Assembly: GCF_003443895.1 (NCBI RefSeq)
Contig: NZ_QQOA01000017.1
Span: 62,001 to 126,000 of the forward strand
From: Paraburkholderia phosphatilytica
Lineage (GTDB): Bacteria; Pseudomonadota; Gammaproteobacteria; Burkholderiales; Burkholderiaceae
Length of the DNA: 64,000 bases
Reading direction: 5' to 3'
Shown: positions 8,309 through 17,566 of the stretch, in pieces
How the letters are laid out: every line of letters begins with the position of its first letter
Position numbering within the stretch: the first letter of the stretch is position 1
Program-made: the position numbers and the translations under genes
The notes under the pieces: model-generated
Database searches by the model: none
What the model was told of the DNA's origin: nothing
Seen by the model: the letters and a program-made list of their open reading frames with translations, nothing else

Positions 8309-11267
8309 GGCTCGGTTTGGATTCGCTGGTTTCAGGTTCGCCGGATGACGGTGCGGCGGGCACGGACGACGTGCCGGTGCCGGTGGCAATGACGCTCGCT
8401 GCCCCCGGCTGTGACGGCACAGGAGCATCGATGTCCGGAGCATCGTCTTCCACTGCCTCGAGCGTGTCGGGAATCGGCGGCGGCGACTCGACCGGTAACG
8501 TGAACCAGAAGCGCGCGCCTTCAGTACGGCCGTCCGCCGCAACGCGATTGACGGCGCCGATCGTACCACCATGCGCCTCGACGATCGCCCGGCAGATCGC
8601 GAGGCCGAGCCCGATGCCGGGCGTGTTCGACTCCTTCTCGCCGCGCGTGAATTTCTCGAACACGCGCGCCTCCATGCCCGCCGGCAGGCCTGGGCCGTTG
8701 TCGTCGACGGCGACGCGCACGAACTGGCCGCCGGCTTCGTCGACCACCTGCGCGCCGATAGTCAGCGCGGAGTCGGCCGGCGTGTACTTCGCCGCGTTTT
8801 CAAAAAGGTTCGTGAAGAGCCGCTCCATCAGCACCGCGTCGAGCTGCAGCAGCGGCAGGTCGGCGGGCAGCTTCACGTTGACCGGATGACGCGCCAGCAC
8901 GCGGCGGCATGCGCGCAGCGAGGTCCCCACCGTCTCCTCGAGCAGCGACCACTGGCGGTTCAGCTGCAGCCCGCCCGCCTGCAGCCGCGCCATGTCGAGC
9001 AGGTTCGTGACGATGCCCGTCATGCGCAGCGCTTCCTCGTGGATCGCGTCGACGAGTTCGCCGCGCGCCTCCCGGGCGCCTTCTTCCGCGACGCCTGACG
9101 GTTCGAAGCCAGGTTCAGCTTCACGAGCCGCTTCATGAGACTGCGCGAGCATCGACGAGAAGCCGACAATCGCCGTGAGCGGCGTGCGCAGGTCGTGCGA
9201 GATCGCGGACAGGAGCGAGTTGCGCAACCGTTCGGACTCCATGTTGACGAGCGCATCGCGCGCGATGTCGACGTAGTGCACCCGCTCCAGCGCAAGCGCG
9301 ATCTGCGCGGCGAACGCATCCAGCATGCGCTGCTGCTCGGGCACGTTCAGTTCGCGCATGCCGCGTTCGTTGCGCATCGCGACCGCGAGCACGCCGCGCG
9401 TACGCATCGGCGCCTTCAGCGGCAGGTACAGCGCGTGCGCCGCGGGCAAGGTATCCGTGCCGCGGCCGGCCGGCTTCTGCTGGTCGTAGACCCATTGCGC
9501 GACGTCGATGTCGAGCGCCTCGCCTGCGAGCGTCACGTTGACGTCCGGATCCTCGATCTTCTGCTTCACGCGGTCCGCGCTATCCGGCAGCAGCAGCGCG
9601 ACGCGCGCGTCGAACACTTCGCTCACGTGCCGGCTGCCGGTGCCGACGATCTGCTCGGTGGTCAGCGCCGCGGCCAGCTCGCGCGCCATCGCGTACATCG
9701 CGCCAGTGCGCTGTTCGCGGCGCCGCGCGACGCGCGCTTCGCGGCGCAGCGTCGAGGTCAGATGGCTGATCACGAGCGACGTCAGCAGCATGCCGAGGAA
9801 GGTCAGCAGATACTGCGTGTCCGACACCGAGAACGACATGCGCGGCGGCACGAAGAAAAAATCGAACGCCGCGACGCTCAGGAACGACAGCAGCACGCCG
9901 GGCCCGCGCCCGAGGCGCGCCGCCGCGAAAATCACGCCAAGCAGATACAGCATCACGAGGTTGGTCAGATCAATACGATCGATCAGCTGGCTCGCGACCA
10001 GCGTCACGCCCGCGCAGATCGCGACCGCGACGCCATATGCACGAAGCGGCGAGCGATGCTCACGCACCACGGCGAGCGACGCGCGCCATGCCCGCGCGTT
10101 CTCGTCGGACCCGGCGCGGCCGGAAGGAGGCTCGTCGAACGCGCGGATCAGCGTGAGATCGAGATCGCCCGCGCGCTCGGCCAGCTGCTCGCCGAGCGGC
10201 CGCCGCAGCCGCCGCTGCCAGCCGGTACGCGGCGACCCGCCCGCGACGAGCTTCGACACGTTGCGCACCCGCGCATAGCCGATCAGTACGGACACCGCAT
10301 CGTTGCCGGCGAGCGTCGCGGTCTCCGCGCCGAGATCGGCCGCGAGGCGCAGCGCATTCAGCGTGCGTTCGCGCGTCGCTTCGGGCAGCCGCTGGAGCTT
10401 CGGCGTCTCGACATACACCGCGAGCCAGTCCGCCTTGAGGCTGGCTGCGAGCCGCGCGGCCGCGCGCACCAGCGTCGGTGCTTCCGGGCCCGGACCGACA
10501 CACACCAGCAGCCGCTCGCGCGCCTGCCAGATGCGCTGGATCGAGCGGTCCGCGCGGTACTCGCGCATCTGCGCGTCGACGCGATCGGCGGTGCGGCGCA
10601 GCGCCAGCTCGCGCAGCGCGATCAGGTTGCCCTTGCGAAAGAAATTGCGTACCGCGCGCTCGGCCTGCGCCGGCATGTAGACCTTGCCGTCGCGCATCCG
10701 CGCGAGCAGTTCCTCGGCCGGCAGATCGACGAGCGTGACTTCGTCCGCGCGATCGAACACGCGGTCCGGTACGGTCTCCCAGACGCGGATGCCGGTGATC
10801 TGGCCGACCACGTCGTTGAGACTTTCGAGGTGCTGCACGTTGACGGTGGTGTACACGTCGATGCCGGCATCGAGCAGCTCGTACACGTCCTGCCAGCGCT
10901 TCATGTGGCGCGCGCCCTGCACGTTCGAATGCGCGAGTTCGTCGACGAGGATCAGTTGCGGCTTGCGCGCGAGCGCCCCGTCCAGATCGAACTCGGCGAG
11001 CTTGCGGTTGCGGTACTCGATATGCGCGGGTGGCAACACCTCGAACCCTTCGAGGAGCGCCGCGGTTTCGCTGCGGCCATGCGTTTCCGCGATGCCGACA
11101 ACGACGTCCACGCCTTCATCGCGGCGCCCTTTCGCCGCCTGCAGCATCGCATAGGTCTTGCCGACGCCCGCGGACGCGCCGAAGAAGATCTTCAGCGCGC
11201 CGCGCTGGCGTTTCTCTTCGTCACGCTGCAGACGATCGAGCAGTTCGTCGGGATTGGGTCGGTTCAC
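8301..11267 (-). CDS. kdpD: Potassium-responsive sensor kinase KdpD
   Basis: A 988-residue sensor: KdpD domain with Walker A GASAGVGKT (30-38), a USP domain around 250-370, four transmembrane helices near 400-495, a GAF-like domain, then the histidine kinase with the H-box SHDLRTPLTAI (His near 691) and ATPase boxes NLFENAAKYTP and GLGLAICR. The start is taken as GTG at 11267 because the protein then begins VNRPNPDELLDRL, matching the family. A TTG at 11336 would add 23 residues of unlikely sequence. A low-complexity C-terminal tail of about 60 residues follows the kinase. It phosphorylates KdpE. Confidence 0.92.
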   Translation of the reverse strand: MNRPNPDELLDRLQRDEEKRQRGALKIFFGASAGVGKTYAMLQAAKGRRDEGVDVVVGIAETHGRSETAALLEGFEVLPPAHIEYRNRKLAEFDLDGALARKPQLILVDELAHSNVQGARHMKRWQDVYELLDAGIDVYTTVNVQHLESLNDVVGQITGIRVWETVPDRVFDRADEVTLVDLPAEELLARMRDGKVYMPAQAERAVRNFFRKGNLIALRELALRRTADRVDAQMREYRADRSIQRIWQARERLLVCVGPGPEAPTLVRAAARLAASLKADWLAVYVETPKLQRLPEATRERTLNALRLAADLGAETATLAGNDAVSVLIGYARVRNVSKLVAGGSPRTGWQRRLRRPLGEQLAERAGDLDLTLIRAFDEPPSGRAGSDENARAWRASLAVVREHRSPLRAYGVAVAICAGVTLVASQLIDRIDLTNLVMLYLLGVIFAAARLGRGPGVLLSFLSVAAFDFFFVPPRMSFSVSDTQYLLTFLGMLLTSLVISHLTSTLRREARVARRREQRTGAMYAMARELAAALTTEQIVGTGSRHVSEVFDARVALLLPDSADRVKQKIEDPDVNVTLAGEALDIDVAQWVYDQQKPAGRGTDTLPAAHALYLPLKAPMRTRGVLAVAMRNERGMRELNVPEQQRMLDAFAAQIALALERVHYVDIARDALVNMESERLRNSLLSAISHDLRTPLTAIVGFSSMLAQSHEAAREAEPGFEPSGVAEEGAREARGELVDAIHEEALRMTGIVTNLLDMARLQAGGLQLNRQWSLLEETVGTSLRACRRVLARHPVNVKLPADLPLLQLDAVLMERLFTNLFENAAKYTPADSALTIGAQVVDEAGGQFVRVAVDDNGPGLPAGMEARVFEKFTRGEKESNTPGIGLGLAICRAIVEAHGGTIGAVNRVAADGRTEGARFWFTLPVESPPPIPDTLEAVEDDAPDIDAPVPSQPGAASVIATGTGTSSVPAAPSSGEPETSESKPSHE

Positions 11268-11462
11268 GTTCGATGGCGCATGGCGTCGTTGACGCGAGAG
11301 TGTCTGGATGGTCGCACGTGACGGCCGCGGTCGCAATCCGGCCGAAAGGCCAGTGCCCGTGCCGCGCGTTCAGCCGCTTCAAAACGCGCATGGGCGGCAT
11401 GCGGGCATGCCGCCCTTGTTGCGCACGATTTCGCTCCGGTGCTTTCCACTGACGCTCAGCGC

Positions 11463-12050
11463 TCAGCCATGCTGCGCGGCATCCAGCGCGAGATTCAGTT
11501 GCAGCACGTTGACGCGTGCCTCGCCGAGCACGCCGAACTGCCGGCCGTTCGTATAGCGGTCGACGAGCGCGGCGACGTCGCTCGGGTTCATCTTGCGCGC
11601 CTTCGCGACACGGTCGATCTGATACGCGGCCGCGGCCGGCGAGATCTCCGGATCGAGGCCGCTGCCCGACGACGTGACCAGATCGACCGGCACTGGCTTC
11701 GACATATCCGTGCCGGCAGCCTTCAGTGCGTCGAGACGGCCCTTCACCTCGTCGGTGAGCGCGCTGTTGATCGGGCCCAGGTTCGAGCCGCCCGAACCCT
11801 GCGCGTTGTACGGCATCGGCGAAGTGGCCGACAGACGGCCCCAGAAGTACTGCGGCGCGTCGAACTGCTGGCCGATCAGCTTCGAGCCGACGACCTTGCC
11901 GTTCGCCTCGATCAGGCTGCCGTTCGCCTGATCGTGAAACACCGCCTGGCCGAACGCCGTCAGCACAGCCGGATAGGCGAGCCCGGTGATCGCCGTCAGG
12001 ACGACGAACAGCACGATCATCGGACGGAGCAAACGAGAAGTGGCTTGCAT
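11463..12050 (-). CDS. kdpC: Potassium-transporting ATPase subunit KdpC
   Basis: A 195-residue protein with one N-terminal membrane helix (residues 10-32) and a periplasmic domain containing GSNLGP and DLVTSSGSGLDPEISPAAA, the KdpC signature. KdpC is the ligand-trapping partner that supports K+ binding by KdpA and assembly with the KdpB ATPase. It lies 69 bp after kdpB in the same direction, while a 195-bp gap separates it from kdpD, where a second promoter could sit. Confidence 0.95.
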   Translation of the reverse strand: MQATSRLLRPMIVLFVVLTAITGLAYPAVLTAFGQAVFHDQANGSLIEANGKVVGSKLIGQQFDAPQYFWGRLSATSPMPYNAQGSGGSNLGPINSALTDEVKGRLDALKAAGTDMSKPVPVDLVTSSGSGLDPEISPAAAAYQIDRVAKARKMNPSDVAALVDRYTNGRQFGVLGEARVNVLQLNLALDAAQHG

Positions 12051-12119
12051 GATGGTTCCGTATTCCTTTGCTTTGAGTTAGCTGCTTCGTGCAGGCGTGG
12101 CAGGTCTGACCGTTGGAGA

Positions 12120-14204
12120 TCAGACCCAGCCGAACGCCGCGAGCACCATGTCGATCAGCTTGATGCCGAAGAACGGCACGACGATGCCGCCGAGACCGTA
12201 GACCAGCAGATTGCGGCGCAGCAGGATCGCGGCGCCAAGCGGACGGTATTTCACGCCCTTCAGCGCGAGCGGGATCAGCAGCACGATGATCAGCGCGTTG
12301 AAGATCACCGCGGACATGATCGCGGACGCAGGCGTCGCGAGATGCATCACGTTCAGCGCGTTCAGCTGCGGATAGGTGGTTGCGAACGCCGCCGGGATGA
12401 TCGCAAAGTACTTCGCGACGTCGTTGGCGATCGAGAACGTGGTGAGCGAGCCGCGCGTCATCAGCATCTGCTTGCCGATCTCGACGATCTCGATCAGCTT
12501 GGTCGGGTTCGAATCGAGGTCGACCATGTTGCCGGCTTCCTTCGCGGCCTGGGTGCCGGTGTTCATCGCCACCGCGACGTCGGCCTGCGCGAGCGCGGGC
12601 GCGTCGTTGGTGCCGTCGCCCGTCATCGCGACGAGCCGGCCTTCGGCCTGGTGCGAACGGATCGTCGCGAGCTTGGTTTCCGGCGTGGCTTCCGCGAGAA
12701 AGTCGTCGACGCCCGCTTCAGCCGCGATCGCGGCAGCCGTCAGCCGGTTGTCGCCCGTCACCATCACGGTCTTGATGCCCATCTTGCGCAGCTCGGCGAA
12801 GCGCTCCTTGATGCCGCCCTTCACCACGTCTTTCAGCTCGATCACGCCGAGCACGCGCGCCGCGCCCTCGCCGCGTTCCGCGACGACGAGCGGCGTACTG
12901 CCGCGCCGCGCGACGTCGTCCACCGCGGTCGACACTTCGTTCGGGAAACGGCCTCCGTTCTCTTCGACGTAGCGCTTCACCGCATCGGCCGCGCCTTTGC
13001 GGATTTCGCGACTGGAGAGGTCGACACCGCTCATACGGGTCTGCGCGCTGAACGCGAGGAACACCGGATGCAGCTGCGCCATGTCGCGCTGGCGGATGTT
13101 GAAACGCTGCTTTGCGAGCACGACGATGCTGCGGCCTTCCGGCGTCTCGTCGGACAGCGACGCGAGCTGCGCGGCATCCGCGAGCGCTTCTTCATTCACG
13201 CCGGGCGCCGGGATGAACGTCGATGCCTGGCGGTTGCCGAGCGTGATCGTGCCGGTCTTGTCGAGCAGCAGCACGTCGACGTCGCCCGCGGCTTCCACCG
13301 CACGGCCCGATGTCGCGATCACGTTCGCCTGCATCATGCGGCTCATGCCCGCCACACCGATCGCAGACAGCAAGCCGCCGATCGTCGTCGGAATCAGGCA
13401 GACGAGCAGTGCGACGAGCGCGGTGATCGTCACCACGTGCCCGGCTTTCGCGGCTTCTACCGAGAACATCGAGAACGGCAGCAGCGTTGCGGTAGCCAGC
13501 AGCAGCACGATGGTCAGCGCGACGAGCAGGATGGTGAGCGCGATCTCGTTCGGCGTCTTCTGGCGCTTCGCGCCTTCGACCATCGCGATCATCCGGTCGA
13601 GGAACGCCTCGCCCGGGTTCACGGAAACGCGCACGACGATCCAGTCCGACAGCACGCGCGTGCCGCCCGTCACCGACGAGAAATCGCCGCCGGACTCGCG
13701 GATCACCGGTGCCGATTCGCCGGTGATCGCCGATTCGTCGACCGATGCGACGCCTTCGATCACTTCCCCGTCGGCCGGAATCACGTCGCCGGTTTCCACC
13801 AGCACCACGTCGCCCTTGCGCAGCTCGGTTGCGGTGGTAATGCGGATCGGTGCCTTCGGATGCGGCTCGTTGAGCTTCTTCGCCATCACGTCGCGCTTCG
13901 CCTGACGCAGCGATGCAGCCTGCGCCTTCGAGCGCCCTTCCGCGAGCGCTTCGGCGAAGTTCGCGAACAGCACCGTGAACCACAGCCACAACGTGACCGC
14001 GAGAATGAAGCCGGCAGGCGCTTCCGCCTGGCCCGCGAGCGCGGCGATCCACAGGATCGTCGTCAGGATGCTGCCGACGTACACGCAGAACATCACCGGG
14101 TTGCGGAACTGCGTGCGCGGCGTGAGCTTCTTGAACGAGTCCACGATCGCCGGGCGTACCAGCACCGGATCGAACATGGACCGGGTTGCTGAATGTTCAG
14201 TCAT
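12120..14204 (-). CDS. kdpB: Potassium-transporting P-type ATPase subunit KdpB
   Basis: A 694-residue P-type ATPase, normal length for KdpB. Visible motifs are the actuator TGES, the phosphorylation loop DKTGTITLGNR (Asp near residue 315), the hinge TGDNRLTAAAIA and GDGTNDAPALAQADVAVAMNTGTQAA. It hydrolyses ATP to drive K+ through KdpA in the inner membrane. ATG at 14204, 21 bp after kdpA. Confidence 0.96.
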   Translation of the reverse strand: MTEHSATRSMFDPVLVRPAIVDSFKKLTPRTQFRNPVMFCVYVGSILTTILWIAALAGQAEAPAGFILAVTLWLWFTVLFANFAEALAEGRSKAQAASLRQAKRDVMAKKLNEPHPKAPIRITTATELRKGDVVLVETGDVIPADGEVIEGVASVDESAITGESAPVIRESGGDFSSVTGGTRVLSDWIVVRVSVNPGEAFLDRMIAMVEGAKRQKTPNEIALTILLVALTIVLLLATATLLPFSMFSVEAAKAGHVVTITALVALLVCLIPTTIGGLLSAIGVAGMSRMMQANVIATSGRAVEAAGDVDVLLLDKTGTITLGNRQASTFIPAPGVNEEALADAAQLASLSDETPEGRSIVVLAKQRFNIRQRDMAQLHPVFLAFSAQTRMSGVDLSSREIRKGAADAVKRYVEENGGRFPNEVSTAVDDVARRGSTPLVVAERGEGAARVLGVIELKDVVKGGIKERFAELRKMGIKTVMVTGDNRLTAAAIAAEAGVDDFLAEATPETKLATIRSHQAEGRLVAMTGDGTNDAPALAQADVAVAMNTGTQAAKEAGNMVDLDSNPTKLIEIVEIGKQMLMTRGSLTTFSIANDVAKYFAIIPAAFATTYPQLNALNVMHLATPASAIMSAVIFNALIIVLLIPLALKGVKYRPLGAAILLRRNLLVYGLGGIVVPFFGIKLIDMVLAAFGWV

Positions 14205-14225
14205 TATCTTCCTCGAATCCTGAAA

Positions 14226-16031
14226 TCAATGGCCCGCGATCATCATCAGATGTTCGACCCCGGGGCCAAGCGCGAGCGCCGGCACATAGGTCAGCGCGCC
14301 GACCAGCAGGATCGTGCCGAGCAGCAGCACGACGAAGAGCGGCCCATGCGTCGGCAACGTGCCGCCCGTCACGGCGATGCGCTTCTTCTGCGCAAGCGAA
14401 CCGGCGATCGCCAGCACAGGCACGATCGTGCCGAAGCGGCCGAACCACATCGCGATGCCGGTCCACCAGTTGTAGAACGGCGTGTTGACGGACAGCCCCG
14501 CGAACGCGCTACCGTTGTTGTTCGCAGCCGAGCTGAACGCGTAGAGAATTTCCGAGAAACCGTGCGGCCCGGGATTCGCGATGCCCGCCTTGCCCGCGTC
14601 GCACAGCACCGCGACCGAGGTCGCGACGAGCACCAGCAGCGGCGTGAGCAGCACGACGATCGACACCATCTTCATCTCGTAGGCCTCGATCTTCTTGCCG
14701 ACGTACTCCGGCGTGCGGCCGATCATCAGGCCGGCGACGAACACCGCGAGCAGCGCGAACACCAGCATCCCGTAGAGACCGGAACCGACGCCGCCGAAAA
14801 TCACTTCGCCGAGTTCGATCAGCAGCAGCGGAACCAGGCCGCCGAGCGGCGTCAGCGAGTCGTGCATGTTGTTCACCGCGCCGCACGACGCCGCCGTCGT
14901 CGCAACCGTGAAGATGCCCGACTGCACGATGCCGAAGCGCGTTTCCTTGCCTTCCATGTTGCCGCCCGACTGCAGCGCGTTCGCGGTCTGATCGACGTGC
15001 AACGCGCTGACGAGCGGATTGCCGGCCTGTTCGGCACTGACCTCGCCCGCCACGGCGACCGCGAACGCGATCGTCATCACCGCGAGCACCGCGACACCTT
15101 GCCTGCGGTCGAGAATCATCTGCCCGAACGTCAGGCAGAGCGCCGCCGGAATCAGCAGCATCGCGATCATCTGCACGAAGTTCGAGAACGGCGTCGGGTT
15201 CTCGTACGGGTGCGCGGAGTTCGCGTTGAAGAAGCCGCCGCCGTTGGTGCCGAGCATCTTGATCGCTTCCTGCGACGCGACCGGGCCCATGCCGATGGTC
15301 TGCGTCGTCAGCTTCGTATCGACGGTGACGGGGTTGCCCTTCGCGTCCTTGACCGGGTTGCCCTGCGCGTCGAGCTTCGGCGCGGCATACGTGGTGGTCT
15401 GCAGCGCCGGTACATCGACGTAGGACCTGAAGTTCTGGATCACGCCCTGGCTCATCAGCAACGCCGCGACGATCGCGGCGAGCGGCACCAGCACGTACAG
15501 CGTGACGCGCGTCAGGTCGACCCAGAAGTTGCCGATCGTCTTCGCGGTATGACGCGCAAAGCCGCGGATCAACGCAATGACGACCACGATGCCAGTCGCG
15601 GCCGACATGAAGTTCTGCACGGTCAGGCCGAGCATCTGCGCGAGATAGCCGAGCGTCTGTTCCGGCGTGTAGTCCTGCCAGTTGGTGTTCGTCACGAAGC
15701 TGACGGCGGTATTGAACGCGCCGTCCACCGTCATTGCGCCGAAGCCTTGCGGATTGCCGGGCAGGAAGCCCTGAACGCGCACCAGCCCATACAGGAACAG
15801 CGCGCCGAGTGCATTGAAGCCAATGGTCGCGATCGCGTAGTGCTTCCAGTCCATCTCCGCACCGGCGTCCACACCGGCGATGCGGTAAAGCAGTTTCTCG
15901 AACGGTGCGCCGACGCGCAGTACGCGCGACGTGCCGTCCATCACGCGCGCCAGATAGCGTGACACCGGCACCGCCAGCGCAAGCAGCACGACGAGATAGA
16001 CGGCGATCTGCAGGACATTGTTCGCATTCAT
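14226..16031 (-). CDS. kdpA: Potassium-transporting ATPase subunit KdpA
   Basis: A 601-residue membrane protein of the superfamily of K+ transporters, with repeated membrane-pore-membrane units and filter-like segments such as FVTNTNWQDY, GTNGGGFFNANSAHP and NNNGSAFAGL. It provides the high-affinity K+ path of KdpFABC. The ATG at 16031 overlaps the kdpF stop (ATGA), so the longer open frame upstream is not used. Confidence 0.96.
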   Translation of the reverse strand: MNANNVLQIAVYLVVLLALAVPVSRYLARVMDGTSRVLRVGAPFEKLLYRIAGVDAGAEMDWKHYAIATIGFNALGALFLYGLVRVQGFLPGNPQGFGAMTVDGAFNTAVSFVTNTNWQDYTPEQTLGYLAQMLGLTVQNFMSAATGIVVVIALIRGFARHTAKTIGNFWVDLTRVTLYVLVPLAAIVAALLMSQGVIQNFRSYVDVPALQTTTYAAPKLDAQGNPVKDAKGNPVTVDTKLTTQTIGMGPVASQEAIKMLGTNGGGFFNANSAHPYENPTPFSNFVQMIAMLLIPAALCLTFGQMILDRRQGVAVLAVMTIAFAVAVAGEVSAEQAGNPLVSALHVDQTANALQSGGNMEGKETRFGIVQSGIFTVATTAASCGAVNNMHDSLTPLGGLVPLLLIELGEVIFGGVGSGLYGMLVFALLAVFVAGLMIGRTPEYVGKKIEAYEMKMVSIVVLLTPLLVLVATSVAVLCDAGKAGIANPGPHGFSEILYAFSSAANNNGSAFAGLSVNTPFYNWWTGIAMWFGRFGTIVPVLAIAGSLAQKKRIAVTGGTLPTHGPLFVVLLLGTILLVGALTYVPALALGPGVEHLMMIAGH

Positions 16032-16120
16032 TCGATGTCCTCCGCGCGCAGCAGCGCATAGACGAGGTACGCGAACAGCAGCGCGGTCGCCGCGCCCGAT
16101 AGCCACAGAATCCAGTTCAT
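16028..16120 (-). CDS. kdpF: KdpF small subunit
   Basis: A 30-residue single-helix peptide (MNWILWLSGAATALLFAYLV and a short charged tail ending AEDIE). It matches KdpF in size, hydrophobicity and position directly before kdpA; KdpF stabilises the KdpFABC complex at its lipid interface. Both ends overlap neighbours as ATGA: its start with the stop of the upstream 37-codon gene and its stop with kdpA. Confidence 0.88.
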   Translation of the reverse strand: MNWILWLSGAATALLFAYLVYALLRAEDIE

Positions 16121-16230
16121 GGGCGATCCCCCTGGCCACGACGCAGCTCGGCGAGCTTGTCGCAACCGGCGATCAGCCCGAACGTCAGTGCGGCGAACAG
16201 CACCACGCCCCCGATGTACAGCACATCCAT
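16117..16230 (-). CDS. 37-residue membrane peptide coupled to kdpF
   Basis: A small frame beginning MDVLYIGGVVLFAALTFGL, followed by IAGCDKLAELRRGQGDRP and a stop. It has one hydrophobic helix (residues 4-21), a Cys and a basic tail. GGAGA sits about 7 bases before the ATG at 16230, and the TGA overlaps the kdpF ATG (ATGA). It would therefore be the first gene of the kdp operon. Size and helix-plus-charged-tail layout resemble KdpF but the sequence differs. A role as an extra Kdp accessory peptide or a translational leader is inferred from position only. Confidence 0.65.
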   Translation of the reverse strand: MDVLYIGGVVLFAALTFGLIAGCDKLAELRRGQGDRP

Positions 16231-16334
16231 TTGGTGTTCTCCATAGACGGACTTTGGATGGCTGCAACGTTATGCCGATGCGCGTAAAGGGCGGGTCAAA
16301 GATCCGCGGCGGCCTGTAAAAATCCCGTAAACGC
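16231..16334 (-). promoter_or_regulatory. kdp operon leader and promoter region
   Basis: This 104-bp gap separates the first kdp-operon gene from the 3' end of the autotransporter remnant and must carry the kdp promoter and KdpE site. The minus strand contains TTTACGGGATTTTTACAGG near 16312-16330, relatively AT-rich for the locus, but no clear -35/-10 pair could be assigned. Confidence 0.35.
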
Positions 16335-17404
16335 TCAGAACGTGACGTTCGCGCCTGCTCCGAGCGCGGCCTGCCCGCCACTCGACAGCGCCACGGGGCC
16401 CTTCACGAGCGCGGTCCTGCCGATCGCCGCGGTGCCGCTGCGCGCGGCCGCCAGCCGCCCCGAATACGTGCCCAGGCCGACGCCGAGATTGAAACTGCCT
16501 TCGATATGCGGATTGGGCCGGATCTGCGCGCTGGCGATCGCCATCGCGATACCGGTGGATGCGCGCGCATCGACGTCGCCGATGCGCTTGCCAAGGCGGG
16601 TCAAACCGTCGCCGGGCGCCATGATCTCGCCGCCCACGCCCGTTACCCGTTCGTTGAGCCGCGACACGCTCTGGTTGGTCGCGTAGAGCTGGGAGCCGTT
16701 GACCGCGTCCGTGCTCGTTGCGCTCAGCTCGGCTGGCGCGACGTTTGTGACCTTCACGGGCTGGCCTGTGCCTCCGGCGAGCGACACGCGATTGTGCGTG
16801 ACCGTGTCGTAGCGCAGCACATCCGCCATCTGGTTGTTCAACAGGTCGATCTGCGCGGTGTACTGGGTGACGACCGGAAACAGGTCCGCGTTCGAACCTC
16901 CCTCGCCTGTCGTGCCGTTGTTGCCGCTATTGCCTGTATCGGCGCCTCCGGACGACGGATTGCCGCCCGATCCCTGCGTGTTGACGATGTCCCGCAGGCT
17001 GACGATGTCCGCGGCGTTCTGCGTGACCAGCGTGTCGAGCGCGAAGAGTTGCGAGCCGTTCACCGCATCGGTCTGTTCTCGCTGATCAGCCCGGCCGACA
17101 CGTTGATCAGGCGCCGCGTCGCAAACGATCCGCCGGAGTTGCCCGCGCCGAGCGCGACAGACATCGCGCCATTGGCAAACGCATTGCTGTCGATGCTCAC
17201 GCGGTCGTTGCCGCTGCCAGGCTGGCCAGCCCACGAGCCCAGCGCAACGGTATCCGAGCCGCTCGAACCGACGCCGGAAAGCCTGCCGATCGATAGCGTC
17301 TGATCACCGGCCCGCGCAGGCCGGACTGCACGGGGCACCGCGGACGTGCGGTGAACGTTCCGCCGGTGGGATGGTGGTGGGTGAGCTTGTTCACTCGATC
17401 GCAT
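16335..17404 (-). pseudogene. YadA-like trimeric autotransporter adhesin, frameshifted remnant
   Basis: Two overlapping frames together read as the C-terminal part of a trimeric autotransporter. The upstream frame carries Hep/Hag-type repeats (SGSDTVALGSWAG, NGAMSVALGAG) and RRLINVSAGLISEN. The downstream frame continues with TDAVNGSQLFALDT, a Gly/Asn-rich stretch, a second TDAVNGSQLYATNQS stalk motif, and the YadA anchor ending NVTF with the terminal Phe. The switch occurs at about 17055-17075 and needs a single-base correction. No signal peptide or ESPR region lies upstream, so the 5' end is also missing. It cannot encode a secreted adhesin as it stands. Confidence 0.8.
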
Positions 17405-17566
17405 TCCTCAATTCATGGCGAACCCGCCGAGCCGTTGCTCGTGTGTCGAGCGGGCCGGATACGGGACTCACTATGCCGAGGAAACGATCGCGAGATCAGT
17501 CGACCGGAAGTTATAGGACGGATGCGCGAGGAACGGCAAAGGTTCCCCGCGCGCGCTGCGGGGCGT

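Noticed and set aside
9135..11321. 728-codon plus-strand frame antisense to kdpD
   Set aside because: Composed almost entirely of Arg, His, Ala and Gln with no motif, exactly opposite a canonical KdpD.
11439..14192. 917-codon plus-strand frame antisense to kdpB and kdpC
   Set aside because: No domain content, His/Arg-rich shadow of two well-conserved genes.
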